Below are positions 42,832 through 51,253 of a stretch of DNA of 64,000 nt, one piece after another. Source of the stretch: Blautia glucerasea (lineage in GTDB: Bacteria; Bacillota; Clostridia; Lachnospirales; Lachnospiraceae); the NCBI RefSeq assembly GCF_020537505.1, contig NZ_JAJBMO010000005.1, positions 124,001-188,000 on the forward strand. The letters run 5' to 3'. Each line of letters opens with the position of its first letter. The stretch's first letter is position 1. Position numbers and translations under genes: made by a program. Below the pieces are notes generated by a model, which searched no databases, had not been told where the DNA came from, and saw nothing but the letters and a program-made list of their open reading frames with translations.

Positions 42832-43260
42832 TTACATCTTTTTACACAAATAACGATATATAATCGTAGCTAATATATACTCTGCAACTGCAACACCGGC
42901 AAGAATACATACGATCAAAGTGCCTGCACGAAATAGTGCAGCAATAAACGAAGCAATAAAACACGCCACCATAGTAACTGCCCATGATATATATCCCGCA
43001 CGATTACGAAGCTGTACCTTTCTTTCATCCTTTAAATTAATTTCCTGTTGGCGTACTTTTTTACGATATGCTTCTACATTTTCTGGTCTTGTATGGTGAT
43101 AATATCTCACGAACTGCATAATGCTGCTAAAAATCAATGCGAATCCCATGGCAAAAATCATTGAGGAATAATAATCTACTTGAATAGTAACTCCAATAAT
43201 TACTAAAGCTATACCAATAACAATATAAATTGCTAACATGATTTTATCACTTTTCTTCAT
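42832..43260 (-). CDS. Membrane protein, partner of an XRE regulator
   Basis: A 142-residue protein with four helices (about 5-23, 27-45, 92-108, 110-130). The loop between the second and third is basic. No family is certain. The ATG at 43258-43260 follows AGGAGG and overlaps the XRE gene by 14 bases. XRE-membrane pairs also occur at 25469-26261 (E1). Confidence 0.7.
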   Translation of the reverse strand: MKKSDKIMLAIYIVIGIALVIIGVTIQVDYYSSMIFAMGFALIFSSIMQFVRYYHHTRPENVEAYRKKVRQQEINLKDERKVQLRNRAGYISWAVTMVACFIASFIAALFRAGTLIVCILAGVAVAEYILATIIYRYLCKKM

Positions 43261-43459
43261 GTTTCTCCTCCTCATAAATAAATATTTCTTCAATATTCAT
43301 ACCAAAATACCTGGCAAGTTTAAAGGCTAACAAAATGGACGGATTGTATCTTCCATTCTCCAAGGAGCCAATAGTCTGTCTTGAAACTTCCATGGCAGAC
43401 GCTAATTCTTCTTGCTTAATTCCTCTTTCCTTTCTTAATTCTTCTAATCTGTTTTTCAT
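43247..43459 (-). CDS. XRE family regulator, short form
   Basis: A 70-residue regulator that is almost only an HTH_3 domain: MKNRLEELRKERGIKQEELA then SRQTIGSLENGRYNPS and IEEIFIYEEE. I choose the ATG at 43459 by similarity with this very common type; two in-frame ATGs lie 5 and 10 codons earlier. A palindromic operator and promoter lie upstream (43490-43541). Confidence 0.8.
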   Translation of the reverse strand: MKNRLEELRKERGIKQEELASAMEVSRQTIGSLENGRYNPSILLAFKLARYFGMNIEEIFIYEEEKHEEK

Positions 43460-43489
43460 TGATTCTTTTCTCATCCCCTTTCCATTCAC

Positions 43490-43541
43490 GGAAAGTTAAC
43501 TTTCCATATCTTAATTATACATGATTACCCCGAAATGTCAA
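43490..43541 (-). promoter_or_regulatory. Promoter and operator of the E2 XRE/membrane operon
   Basis: On the minus strand: TTGACA (43536-43541), 16-base spacer, TATAAT (43514-43519). A perfect 16-base palindrome GGAAAGTTAACTTTCC (43490-43505) lies just after the start point and a partial copy, AGTCAACTTTCC (43541-43552), overlaps the -35. Probable binding sites of the XRE protein. Confidence 0.7.
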
Positions 43542-43621
43542 GTCAACTTTCCATAAAGGAAATAAAAAGAACTCCTCATCTGCTAATGATAAAGACAATG
43601 ATACTCTTTCTTTTTCACTTC

Positions 43622-43999
43622 TTACCCATATATAATCTCTGTAAGCACCATTTCCTCTGCTGCAGTCCTTATTCCATTCATCTTCCGTATCCAAAGCTTC
43701 GGCTGTTCTGCCTTCAACGGTTCCGTAACTCCCTGCTTTTCTGCCATTTGCATTACCAGTATCTCCATCCGCTCATGTGCTTCCCGATCTACCCTGTTCA
43801 GATGTTTATTAAGCTTCCCTTGCAACATCAACATCTGATAGTACGGTTTTCTATGCTCCATCAGATAAGTTTTCCGAAGCATTCCATACTTTCCGTAACA
43901 TGCTTCTTCATCCTCCATCAACTCCAGATCCGGCAGATAATAATCCCCATACAGTGTATAGCCCAGACCATTCTTATCATCATAAATATGTTTTTCCAT
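43622..43999 (-). CDS. tnpV: TnpV family transposon-encoded protein
   Basis: A 125-residue protein of the TnpV family: YTLYGDYYLPDLELMEDEEA, YGKYGMLRKTYLMEHRKPYY and a final EEMVLTEIIYG. TnpV is found on Firmicutes mobilizable elements; function unknown. It lies 14 bases after the relaxase gene, with GGAGG before the ATG. Confidence 0.87.
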   Translation of the reverse strand: MEKHIYDDKNGLGYTLYGDYYLPDLELMEDEEACYGKYGMLRKTYLMEHRKPYYQMLMLQGKLNKHLNRVDREAHERMEILVMQMAEKQGVTEPLKAEQPKLWIRKMNGIRTAAEEMVLTEIIYG

Positions 44000-44013
44000 A
44001 GCGTTAATCCTCC

Positions 44014-45333
44014 TTATCTTGTGTCCCGATCATGCGACCGCTTATTTACTTTTCTTCTGTTTTTCTCAGCTATCTCTCTGCTTTTTTCGTTCTGAATGAG
44101 ATATTCGGAACGTTCCTCTCCAACTGCCCTCTTGAGCCTCCGAAAATCTTCCTTTTCTTCCCGAAGAACTGCATTTTCACTTATCAATTCCTGTTTCTGC
44201 TCCGCTAATGTGTGATTGGAATTTTTCAGTCTATCATACTTATAAACGACCTGATCCAACTGCTCTTTTACTTGAATATATTTCAGGTACAAACCATATA
44301 GCAGCTCTTTAAGTTCACTGATTACCGGAAATGCTTTTTTATCCCGGTAACTCTTGACACTTTCCAGCATCCCAGCTTCTGGAAGTACCTCATCAACTGG
44401 TTTTGAGAATTCACCGGCATATCTTTGGATATCTTTTGCAATAGTTTTAGCCTTGTTCAGACCTTTCTCATATTTATCAGCAGTTGCTTTCGCCTGTTCT
44501 GCTTCCTTTTCTGCCTGGGCACGCTCTGCTTTCTTTTTCTGCAGCTCATCCCCAGTCTGCTGTAATTCCTCATGGAGATTATCTGCCAGTTCATGGTAAG
44601 CAGCCGTTTCCTTCTGCAACTGTGCTTTCTTCTCTTCCAGAACTGCCACTTCCTGTGCACGCTGTTCCTTTTTGAAATTTAAGACATCCAGATGCTCCCG
44701 GTGTGTACCTTTTTGCTCCCAGATCATCCCATATCTTTCTGCGATCTTCGCCAGCTCTTGCTTCTCCGATTCCATCCACTGATTATATTCAGTATTTTCC
44801 CTACCCTTTCCGACAAAGCCTCTGGATGCCAGCGCCTGCTTCATGGATACTCTGGTATCCGGTCCACGTTTACTTCCAGTTACATACGGCACAAAATCAA
44901 TATGAAGATGTGGTGTTGCCTCATCCATATGCAGATATATACCAAATACCCGGAACTGTGGATTTCGTTTCTGAAAATCTTTTGCAAAATCCAGTAATGC
45001 CAGTCTGGCAATCTGTCCTTCACGGCTTAAACATCCGGTATCGTCTTTATTCCCAATTTGGAAGACTGCTTCGTGGAAAACTTTCTCCTGTTTCCCAGTT
45101 CGGATGTGCTCATAATAATCTTCAATCTTCCGGTCTTTTCGTTTCTGTTTTGCGTTGTACCGTCCAATTGCTTCATCAAACAATTCGTGGTAAACGTCCT
45201 TCACATTCTCTGACTGCAATACCACGTTTCGGATTGTACGGGCAGCATCTACGTTTTCTGCAATAAACTTTCTCTCATTGTGGGCGATAGAACCTTTTAC
45301 AATCATACCGCTGATCGTCCTTTTCATTTCCAC
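44014..45333 (-). CDS. MobV-type relaxase (Pre/Mob family)
   Basis: A 439-residue relaxase. The catalytic region has LHMDEATPHLHIDFVPY, the metal-binding HxDExTPHxH of MobV enzymes; a long coiled coil (about residues 230-435) follows. It would nick the oriT just upstream and pilot the DNA strand using a helper element's conjugation machinery. Start: a GTG at 45331-45333 with GGAGG eight bases before it; the ATG two codons later, matching MKRTIS in the E3 copy, is the alternative. Confidence 0.85.
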   Translation of the reverse strand: MEMKRTISGMIVKGSIAHNERKFIAENVDAARTIRNVVLQSENVKDVYHELFDEAIGRYNAKQKRKDRKIEDYYEHIRTGKQEKVFHEAVFQIGNKDDTGCLSREGQIARLALLDFAKDFQKRNPQFRVFGIYLHMDEATPHLHIDFVPYVTGSKRGPDTRVSMKQALASRGFVGKGRENTEYNQWMESEKQELAKIAERYGMIWEQKGTHREHLDVLNFKKEQRAQEVAVLEEKKAQLQKETAAYHELADNLHEELQQTGDELQKKKAERAQAEKEAEQAKATADKYEKGLNKAKTIAKDIQRYAGEFSKPVDEVLPEAGMLESVKSYRDKKAFPVISELKELLYGLYLKYIQVKEQLDQVVYKYDRLKNSNHTLAEQKQELISENAVLREEKEDFRRLKRAVGEERSEYLIQNEKSREIAEKNRRKVNKRSHDRDTR

Positions 45334-45385
45334 TATTTTCACCTCCCTCGCTGATAAAAATGCCGGATACAGCAAAAAGAAATCT

Positions 45386-45480
45386 GCGCCGGATACGGCG
45401 GTTTTGTTACTTTTGTCAAAAGTAACGCAAAAGCACTTTCGACAGCCGTACCGTCCATCAAAAGTACCCTTGCGCCCTGC
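45386..45480 (-). other. Candidate oriT of E2
   Basis: Just upstream of the relaxase gene: GCGCCGGATACGGCG, then inverted repeat GTTACTTTT/AAAAGTAAC (45406-45414 with 45418-45426) and GCAAAAGCACTTTCGACAGC. The same sequence order is found before the E3 relaxase (55707-55805) while flanking DNA differs, as expected for a transfer origin. Confidence 0.6.
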
Positions 45481-45521
45481 CGGGAGCTTTTCCTCCCTTC
45501 GGTCGGTATGGGTGTGCCCGG

Positions 45522-45743
45522 TTATATCCTTACCCGGATATGTTCCAAATCACCACGGTAAGGTGTCCCCACCAGATACCAGTTCCGGGCAGCATCCATT
45601 TCCATCCGGGTCTCTACCCATTTGCCATCCATCAAAATCTGCAGGCATTCCCCACAGTGCAATCCGGTATCAATCCATAAGTCCGATAACAAGATACCGT
45701 ATCTTCCGTTGTTGCTGTTGTAACCAAGTCTACCTTCTCTCAT
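45522..45743 (-). CDS. DUF5348 family protein
   Basis: A 73-residue protein: MREGRLGYNSNNGRYGILLS, FHCGEC-like GLHCGECLQIL and RNWYLVGTPYRGDLEHI match DUF5348, a small beta-rich family of mobile elements. AAGGAG lies 19 bases before the ATG because of a 12-base tandem duplication (ACTGGAAATRAG twice); the usual spacing would have been seven. Confidence 0.78.
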   Translation of the reverse strand: MREGRLGYNSNNGRYGILLSDLWIDTGLHCGECLQILMDGKWVETRMEMDAARNWYLVGTPYRGDLEHIRVRI

Positions 45744-45817
45744 TTCCAGTCTTATTTCCAGTCTCCTTCCCAATCGGATTAAACTCAAAATCACTCGCGA
45801 AGGATGCCCTGAAACAG

Positions 45818-47371
45818 TAATGTCATTAACTTAAGAAAATTTATAAAATAAAACAGAAAAAGGTCTTGACAAATGTCAGAAAAAATGTGGCGAAGCCTCC
45901 TTGAATGAATACATTTTAGGAGGAATTGCTAATGAACTTTTACGCTGATTATGTCCGCAACAAACTCAACGCTGCCATTTCCAGCATGTCCAGTCAGATA
46001 GAAGATTACGTCAAAAATCCTGGGCATGATTTTACCAGAAATCGAAAGATGAACTTTACCTCGACAATAAACTTTCTACTTACTATGGAAGGTGGTTCAC
46101 TTAACTCAGAATTACACAAATATTTTAATTATGATCTGAATCAAATAACCCGTTCTGGTTTCATAAAACAAAGGAACAAATTGAAACCAGATACCATGGA
46201 ATATTTATTTCATAAATTTCATGAGCAGATATTATGTAACAAAAAATACCAAGGCTATCAGTTACTTGCCTGTGATGGTTCTGACTTAAATATATTTCGT
46301 GATCCACTAAATCCACACACGTATTTTGCTGGTAAAGAAGGAACTTTTGGTTTTAATCAACTGCATCTTAATGCCTTGTATGACCTCCAAAGCAGGCGAT
46401 ATGTCGATGCTCTGATTCAGGAGCCTTATGAAGAAAATGAATCTTCTGCCATGATTGAAATGATTAAAAAGCTGACCGCAAATCAGAAGACTATCATTAT
46501 GGCAGATCGTGGATACGAAACTTATAACATTTTTGCAAATATTCAGGAACGTGGTCTCTTTTATCTAATCCGGATTAAAGATACCTCGAAAAAAGGCAGC
46601 ATTTCTGGAAGCCTTTCCTTGCCGGTATCCTGTGAATTTGACGAAGAAATCGAACTGATTATGACCCGTAAACAAAAGTTTTATAAAACGAAAGGTTATA
46701 AATATCTCTCAAATTCATCGCCATTTGACTTTCTTGATTCTGAGAATTTGTTTTATACACTTCATCTCAGACTCACACAGTTTCAGCTGGAAAATGGAGT
46801 TTATGAATGTATAGCCAGCAACCTGGATAGAGACGAATTTCCACTTGAAAAGATCAAAGAACTTTATCATATGCGGTGGGGAATCGAAACTTCTTTCCGT
46901 GAGCTGAAATATACGATTGGCCTGACAAATCTTCACTCTAAAAATGCGGAATATATCTGTCAGGAAATTTACGCAAAATTGATCCTGTATAATTTTTGTG
47001 AAATTATTTCAGCAAATGTCATACTGGAAGAAAGAAACCGTAAGTACACATACCAATTAAACTACACAATGGCAATTCAAATATGCAGGCATTATCTACG
47101 CCAGACATTTGTAACGATAGATGTTGAAGGTCTGATTAAGAAAGAACTATCGCCCCAAAGACCACACCGACAATATCAGCGTCGAGTAATAAAGAAACGA
47201 TGGGTTAGTTTCGCATACCGTATAGGATAAAAAATTATTCAAATGAATATAGCTGGCAAAAAGCAGACTTTTAGTTTGTTTATTTGTTATGCGTAAATCT
47301 TGTGATTTTTCAAGAAAGCTAATCTGAACACTTATTACAATAATCGAAATTTTCTTAAGTTAATGCCATTA
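45818..47371. mobile_element. IS4-family insertion sequence, 1,554 bp
   Basis: Terminal inverted repeats of 25 bp (45818-45842 and 47347-47371, one mismatch) begin TAATGKCATTAACTTAAG. Flanked by a perfect 10-base target duplication CCTGAAACAG (45808-45817 and 47372-47381). One intact transposase gene. The insertion looks recent. Confidence 0.92.
45932..47230 (+). CDS. IS4 family transposase
   Basis: A 432-residue DDE transposase. ACDGSDLN and MADRGYETYN give the first two Asp; YHMRWGIETSFRELK contains the Y-x2-R-x3-E-x6-K signature of IS4 with the catalytic Glu. The ATG at 45932 follows AGGAGG by eight bases. TTGACA lies about 55 bases upstream. Confidence 0.92.
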   Translation: MNFYADYVRNKLNAAISSMSSQIEDYVKNPGHDFTRNRKMNFTSTINFLLTMEGGSLNSELHKYFNYDLNQITRSGFIKQRNKLKPDTMEYLFHKFHEQILCNKKYQGYQLLACDGSDLNIFRDPLNPHTYFAGKEGTFGFNQLHLNALYDLQSRRYVDALIQEPYEENESSAMIEMIKKLTANQKTIIMADRGYETYNIFANIQERGLFYLIRIKDTSKKGSISGSLSLPVSCEFDEEIELIMTRKQKFYKTKGYKYLSNSSPFDFLDSENLFYTLHLRLTQFQLENGVYECIASNLDRDEFPLEKIKELYHMRWGIETSFRELKYTIGLTNLHSKNAEYICQEIYAKLILYNFCEIISANVILEERNRKYTYQLNYTMAIQICRHYLRQTFVTIDVEGLIKKELSPQRPHRQYQRRVIKKRWVSFAYRIG

Positions 47372-47493
47372 CCTGAAACAGGGCTCCCTTTCCGCAATGC
47401 CAAAAACTTCCATCCTTACATCTGCTGCTTTTCCTTGTCCGCCAACGATACAGGAGCGTGTCACGCCCCTGTCCTATCGTAGTCAGAAAAGAA

Positions 47494-47727
47494 CTACCAA
47501 CGGAAATCCTCCGGTATTCCACGCCTGTCCAGATATTCCTGCCGGGCTTTTTCCCGTTCCTCCTCTGTCGGGGCAGTTTTGGATCTCGTATATAATTCCC
47601 GATCCACCATAGCATTCATTTTCTGCTCCAAACCTTTTTTTATTTTCTCAGCGCAGCTATCATCATCCAACAGATGGTAGCGAAGCAGTTTCATAAATAA
47701 TTCCTGTGGAATCTGTACATTCTTCAT
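47494..47727 (-). CDS. Small conserved element protein
   Basis: A 77-residue protein: VQIPQELFMKLLRYHLLDDD and SKTAPTEEEREKARQEYLDR with GIPEDFRW at the end. A close homologue lies at the same place in E3 (56190-56423). Helical, charged; function unknown. It follows the RepA-like ATPase gene. Confidence 0.78.
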   Translation of the reverse strand: MKNVQIPQELFMKLLRYHLLDDDSCAEKIKKGLEQKMNAMVDRELYTRSKTAPTEEEREKARQEYLDRRGIPEDFRW

Positions 47728-47793
47728 TACTTGCTCCTTTCAAGGTGGCAAGATGCCCTGTTCTTAAGAAATAGTCATCTTGCCATCTTCCTT

Positions 47794-48861
47794 TTATTCT
47801 GACAACATCCAGAACCATTGATTGCCACGTTTTACAGAATCAATCTCCAGTTCCAGTTTTGCATTTCGCAGTGTTTTCTTCTTAATCCCACGCTTTTCAG
47901 CTTCTTCTTCAATCTTTCTCTGAGCCATACCACCGTTAGCCAGTATCTCCAGCAAGAACTCTTTCGCTTTCCGGCTTTTTTTCCCTCTGCTGTCACCACT
48001 GAGCAGATCATCTGCGCTGATGTCATATTCCCCGATCCATTCAAAACCCGTCTCCTTATCCAGACGGAATGCTATGGACTTTCCTTCCGGTGCAAGGGAG
48101 CTTTTCACGTGACATACCACACGGATTTCCGGTTCATCCTTAATTCGCCCCACGATTAGCACGCTTCTGGCTGCCGCCTGAAAATCTATAGAACCTAAAC
48201 CACGGTAGGAAGACTTTCCGTTGCTGTTTTTGTTCATGTGCCCAATCAGAATGATTGCACAGTGATATTTCTCTGCAAGCACCGCCACACGTTTCATTAA
48301 CGGGCGGATTTCATTTGCTCGGTGCATATCTACCTCTGCACCAAGAAACCCCTGTATCGGGTCTAAAACCACCAGACGGGCTTTTGTCTGCATAATAGCT
48401 TCCTCCAGTCGGATATCCAGCATAGTAAGTGGCTGCTCCCGGTCATCAATGACCATCACTCTGGAACATTCTGCACCAGCTGCCAGAAGCCTCGGCTTAA
48501 TCGTATCTCCCAATCCATCCTCTGCAGTCTGGTAAATAACATTCACAGGCTCCATCGGACTTTCCGATAATTTTAAATCAGAATCAACAACCATTTCTGC
48601 TCCACTATTTTCCTCGGTTTCCTGTTCCTGCTCCGGCAGAATCTTTTCTCCTCTGGTCAATTTTGCAATGATCTGAAGCACCATCGTGGTCTTGCCTTCA
48701 CCGGGATCTCCTTGAATAATCGTTACTTTTCCAAAAGGGATAAACGGATAAAACAGCCATTCAATCTGTTCCACCTCTACCGTTTCCATATTTATCAACT
48801 TTAGATCCGGCTCCATCCTTTTTGTTTCTGTTTTCTGTGTCACTAATCTGTTTGTTTCCAT
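47794..48861 (-). CDS. RepA-like AAA ATPase
   Basis: A 355-residue RecA-fold ATPase of the AAA_25/RepA helicase type: Walker A GDPGEGKTTM (about residue 55), Walker B LVVLDPIQGFLG (about 168), and GHMNKNSNGKSSYRG-like sensor. The C-terminal part has a winged-helix look (AQRKIEEEAEKRGIKKKTLR). It probably helps replication or processing of the excised element. A homologue in E3 (56490) is about as long. Confidence 0.85.
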   Translation of the reverse strand: METNRLVTQKTETKRMEPDLKLINMETVEVEQIEWLFYPFIPFGKVTIIQGDPGEGKTTMVLQIIAKLTRGEKILPEQEQETEENSGAEMVVDSDLKLSESPMEPVNVIYQTAEDGLGDTIKPRLLAAGAECSRVMVIDDREQPLTMLDIRLEEAIMQTKARLVVLDPIQGFLGAEVDMHRANEIRPLMKRVAVLAEKYHCAIILIGHMNKNSNGKSSYRGLGSIDFQAAARSVLIVGRIKDEPEIRVVCHVKSSLAPEGKSIAFRLDKETGFEWIGEYDISADDLLSGDSRGKKSRKAKEFLLEILANGGMAQRKIEEEAEKRGIKKKTLRNAKLELEIDSVKRGNQWFWMLSE

Positions 48862-48985
48862 CCGTTCCTCCTTATTTTCCCGTTGAAAGGAACAGGAGAT
48901 TTTGATAGAATACCCATAGAAAGTTTTGGTTTGAGTATTCTACCAAATCCCTGCCTTTAGGTGTTTGCCGACACTTAAAGGCTTT

Positions 48986-49309
48986 TTACTGTCCATCTTT
49001 CATTCCCTTCATCGTTACCGTAATTTGTTTAATCACATCCAATAAATCTTTTGGTACTTCCTCACCTCCTTTGATGCGCTGAAACTCCTCCAGAACTTTT
49101 GCCAGTTCCATTTTCAGTGCTTTATACACTCTTGGATTCCCTACTACGACAATTTCTTTTTCCTGCAGGCGCCGGACAATATATTCCTGCTTCGTAAGTC
49201 CGGATAATCTGACCAGCGTTTCAATCAATTCATCCTCTTCCGGTGATACCCGGAAAGCTACAGTCTTGTTCCTCCAACGTCCCTGACTGTCCCTGTTTTT
49301 TGCTGACAT
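48986..49309 (-). CDS. MobC-like ribbon-helix-helix mobilization protein
   Basis: A 107-residue protein: KTVAFRVSPEEDELIETLVR then LSGLTKQEYIVRRLQEKEI is the RHH-type start of MobC-like relaxosome proteins. The ATG at 49307-49309 follows GGAGG by six to seven bases. It lies between the integrase and RepA-like genes, as in E3. Confidence 0.78.
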   Translation of the reverse strand: MSAKNRDSQGRWRNKTVAFRVSPEEDELIETLVRLSGLTKQEYIVRRLQEKEIVVVGNPRVYKALKMELAKVLEEFQRIKGGEEVPKDLLDVIKQITVTMKGMKDGQ

Positions 49310-49322
49310 CTGTTTTCCTCCT

Positions 49323-50426
49323 CTACTTCGTAAATTCTTCAGTCTCAAACATTACATCCATCCGTTCCTGATCCAATCGGTCTACCATCTCTGTCTGCAC
49401 GGATGGGAATAAATGTGCATACCGGTAAGTGATCTTTTCCGCAGAATGCCCTACACGTTTCCCGATTGCAAGAGCTGTAAATCCCATATTAATCAGCAGG
49501 GAAACATGGCTGTGACGGAGATCATGTACCCGGATTCTTTTTACCCCACTTTCCTTACAGCCACGATCCATCTCGTGGGAAAGATAATATTTCGTAACCG
49601 GGAAAATTCGGTCATCCGGTTGCAGGCTGTAATACTGTTTGAAAAAGTCCTGCATCTCGTCACATAAAAACTGGGGCATCTTTACAATCCGGTTGCTGTT
49701 CTTGGTCTTTGGGGTAGAGATCACATCCTCCCCCTCCAGGCGTTGATAAGACTTATTAATCCGCAGGGCTCTCTTCTCAAAATTGAAGTCCGAAGGAGAA
49801 AGGGCGAGAAGTTCGCCTTCACGGACTCCGCACCAGTAGAGCAGTTCAAATGCATAATAGGAAAGCGGTTTGTCCATCATTGCCTCGGAAAATTCTAGAT
49901 ACTCTTCTTTCGTCCAGAATTCCATTTCCTTACTTTCCTCTGCGCCCATTGTTCCTGCTTTATGCGCCGGATTAGCTGCCAGATCATAGAATTTCATTGC
50001 ATGGTTGAAAATAGCGCTCAGCTGACCGTGAATAGTCTTCAAATACGTTGGTGAAATCGGTTTTCCTGCCTTATTTTTCAGTTTCCGAATGGTGTTCTGC
50101 CAATCAATCACATCTTTTGCAGTAATCTCTGACACTTTTCTCTGTCCTAAATAAGGAATAATCTTACTCCGAATGATCGTTTCTTTTGTCAGCCAGGTAC
50201 TTCTCTTCATACCTGGCTTTACATCCTCCTCATATAATTTGCAGAAGTTTTCCATCGTCATATTGACACTTGCTCTTTTCTGGAGTTGGAACTGATTCTC
50301 CCATTCCATTGCCTCCCGCTTCGTTTTAAATCCACGCTTGCATTTCTGCTTGCGCTCTCCTGTCCAGTCCTGATACCTTGTCATAACGTACCATGTGTTA
50401 TTGCTTTCATTCTTGTAAACTGCCAT
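49323..50426 (-). CDS. Tyrosine integrase of E2
   Basis: A 367-residue site-specific recombinase. Arm-binding AP2-like domain (WYVMTRYQDWTGERKQKCKR, then GFKTKREAMEWENQF), core-binding SAM-like domain, then catalysis: CGVREGELLAL (first Arg), VHDLRHSH (His-x-x-Arg), VGHS and the Tyr in YRYAHLFP. It should act at the core TAYTCAAACTC with the GTTATCA arm repeats. It follows the excisionase gene by two bases. Confidence 0.93.
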   Translation of the reverse strand: MAVYKNESNNTWYVMTRYQDWTGERKQKCKRGFKTKREAMEWENQFQLQKRASVNMTMENFCKLYEEDVKPGMKRSTWLTKETIIRSKIIPYLGQRKVSEITAKDVIDWQNTIRKLKNKAGKPISPTYLKTIHGQLSAIFNHAMKFYDLAANPAHKAGTMGAEESKEMEFWTKEEYLEFSEAMMDKPLSYYAFELLYWCGVREGELLALSPSDFNFEKRALRINKSYQRLEGEDVISTPKTKNSNRIVKMPQFLCDEMQDFFKQYYSLQPDDRIFPVTKYYLSHEMDRGCKESGVKRIRVHDLRHSHVSLLINMGFTALAIGKRVGHSAEKITYRYAHLFPSVQTEMVDRLDQERMDVMFETEEFTK

Positions 50427-50428
50427 TC

Positions 50429-50623
50429 TTAGCCCCTCCCATCATATGATTTTGTTCCATAGAACTGCTGGTAAAAATACTTGCGGTCAACTCGACCGGG
50501 GATGGTCTGGCATCCCATCGCTTCCAGCTCCCTGTTCAGCCTTTTAATCAGCTTGTACGCATAGGATTCGGAAACTTCCAATGCCTCCATCACTTCATCC
50601 ACTCTCATAAACATTTTTTCCAT
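50429..50623 (-). CDS. Excisionase-like HTH protein of E2
   Basis: A 64-residue protein, MFMRVDEVMEALEVSESYAY and VDRKYFYQQFYG, homologous to the three E1 copies and to the E3 copy. First gene of the excisionase-integrase operon. AAAGGAGG precedes the ATG. Confidence 0.82.
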   Translation of the reverse strand: MEKMFMRVDEVMEALEVSESYAYKLIKRLNRELEAMGCQTIPGRVDRKYFYQQFYGTKSYDGRG

Positions 50624-50646
50624 TGATAAATCCTCCTTTGTTTTTA

Positions 50647-50771
50647 CTATACATTTCTGTATTGGTTATATGTTACTATACTTTTTTGTATTGGTCAAGC
50701 ATCCGTAAATAAAAATTCTATACTTTTTTGTATCAGTTCTCCTTGTCGGCACTATACTTTTATGCTATACT
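50647..50771. promoter_or_regulatory. Divergent promoters with four operator repeats (E2)
   Basis: CTATACWTTTYTGTATYRGT occurs at 50647, 50676 and 50718, with a partial copy at 50752. Leftward promoter: TTGACC (50693-50698), 17 bases, TAACAT (50670-50675); repeat 50676-50695 fills the spacer. Rightward promoter: TTGTCG (50743-50748), 17 bases, TATACT (50766-50771), with TGC before it. The XRE protein at 50804 probably represses both. Confidence 0.7.
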
Positions 50772-50803
50772 TTTTCTATCAACAACAGATAGGAGCGATA
50801 GTT

Positions 50804-51253
50804 ATGGCGATTGGTGAAAGAATCCATCATTTCAGACTTCTGCATGGGTTCACGCAGAAGTATCTTGGACAGCAGCTTGGCTTCAGCGATATGCAGGCAG
50901 ATGTCCGTATTGCACAGTACGAAAAAGGGGCACGCAGCCCGAAAGAAAAATATCTCAATGCACTGGCTGATATTTTCGAGGTATCTCCCCATGCACTGGC
51001 TGTCCCGGATATTGACAGCTATGTAGGACTCATGCACACGCTGTTTGCACTAGAAGACCTCTACGGTCTGCATATCGGCGAGATTGATGGGGAACTCTGC
51101 CTGCGGCTTGATAAAACCAAGGGTACCACCTACCTTTCTATGTTTGATATGTTCCACGAATGGCAGGAACAATCTGCAAAACTGGAATCCGGGGAGATCA
51201 CGAAAGAAGAATACGACCAATGGCGGTATAACTATCCCAACGTGAAAAAATAA
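50804..51253 (+). CDS. XRE family regulator of E2
   Basis: A 149-residue regulator: HTH at residues 5-60 (LLHGFTQKYLGQQLGFSDMQ) and a C-terminal part (LHIGEIDGELCLRLDKTKGT) typical of control genes of this element class. The ATG at 50804 follows GGAG by eight bases. Divergent from the excisionase-integrase operon, as in E3. Confidence 0.83.
   Translation: MAIGERIHHFRLLHGFTQKYLGQQLGFSDMQADVRIAQYEKGARSPKEKYLNALADIFEVSPHALAVPDIDSYVGLMHTLFALEDLYGLHIGEIDGELCLRLDKTKGTTYLSMFDMFHEWQEQSAKLESGEITKEEYDQWRYNYPNVKK

Larger units (their letters stand above)
45730..47413 (-). pseudogene. 39-codon ORF interrupted by the IS4-family element
   Basis: If the IS (45818-47371) and one copy of its 10-base target duplication are removed, a continuous frame runs from ATG 47411-47413 to TAG 45730-45732. 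It encodes MEVFGIAEREPCFRASFASD then FEFNPIGKETGNK. The stop overlaps the DUF5348 start, so it may have coupled translation. Function unknown. Confidence 0.5.

Noticed and set aside
47355..47615. Minus-strand frame of 86 codons across the right IS end
   Set aside because: It is out of frame with the joined 39-codon ORF, Arg/Trp-rich, and overlaps the 77-residue gene.
50640..50790. CRISPR-like array from the four spaced repeats
   Set aside because: Repeats are 20 bases with irregular spacing (29, 42, 34) and lie over promoters; they are operators.
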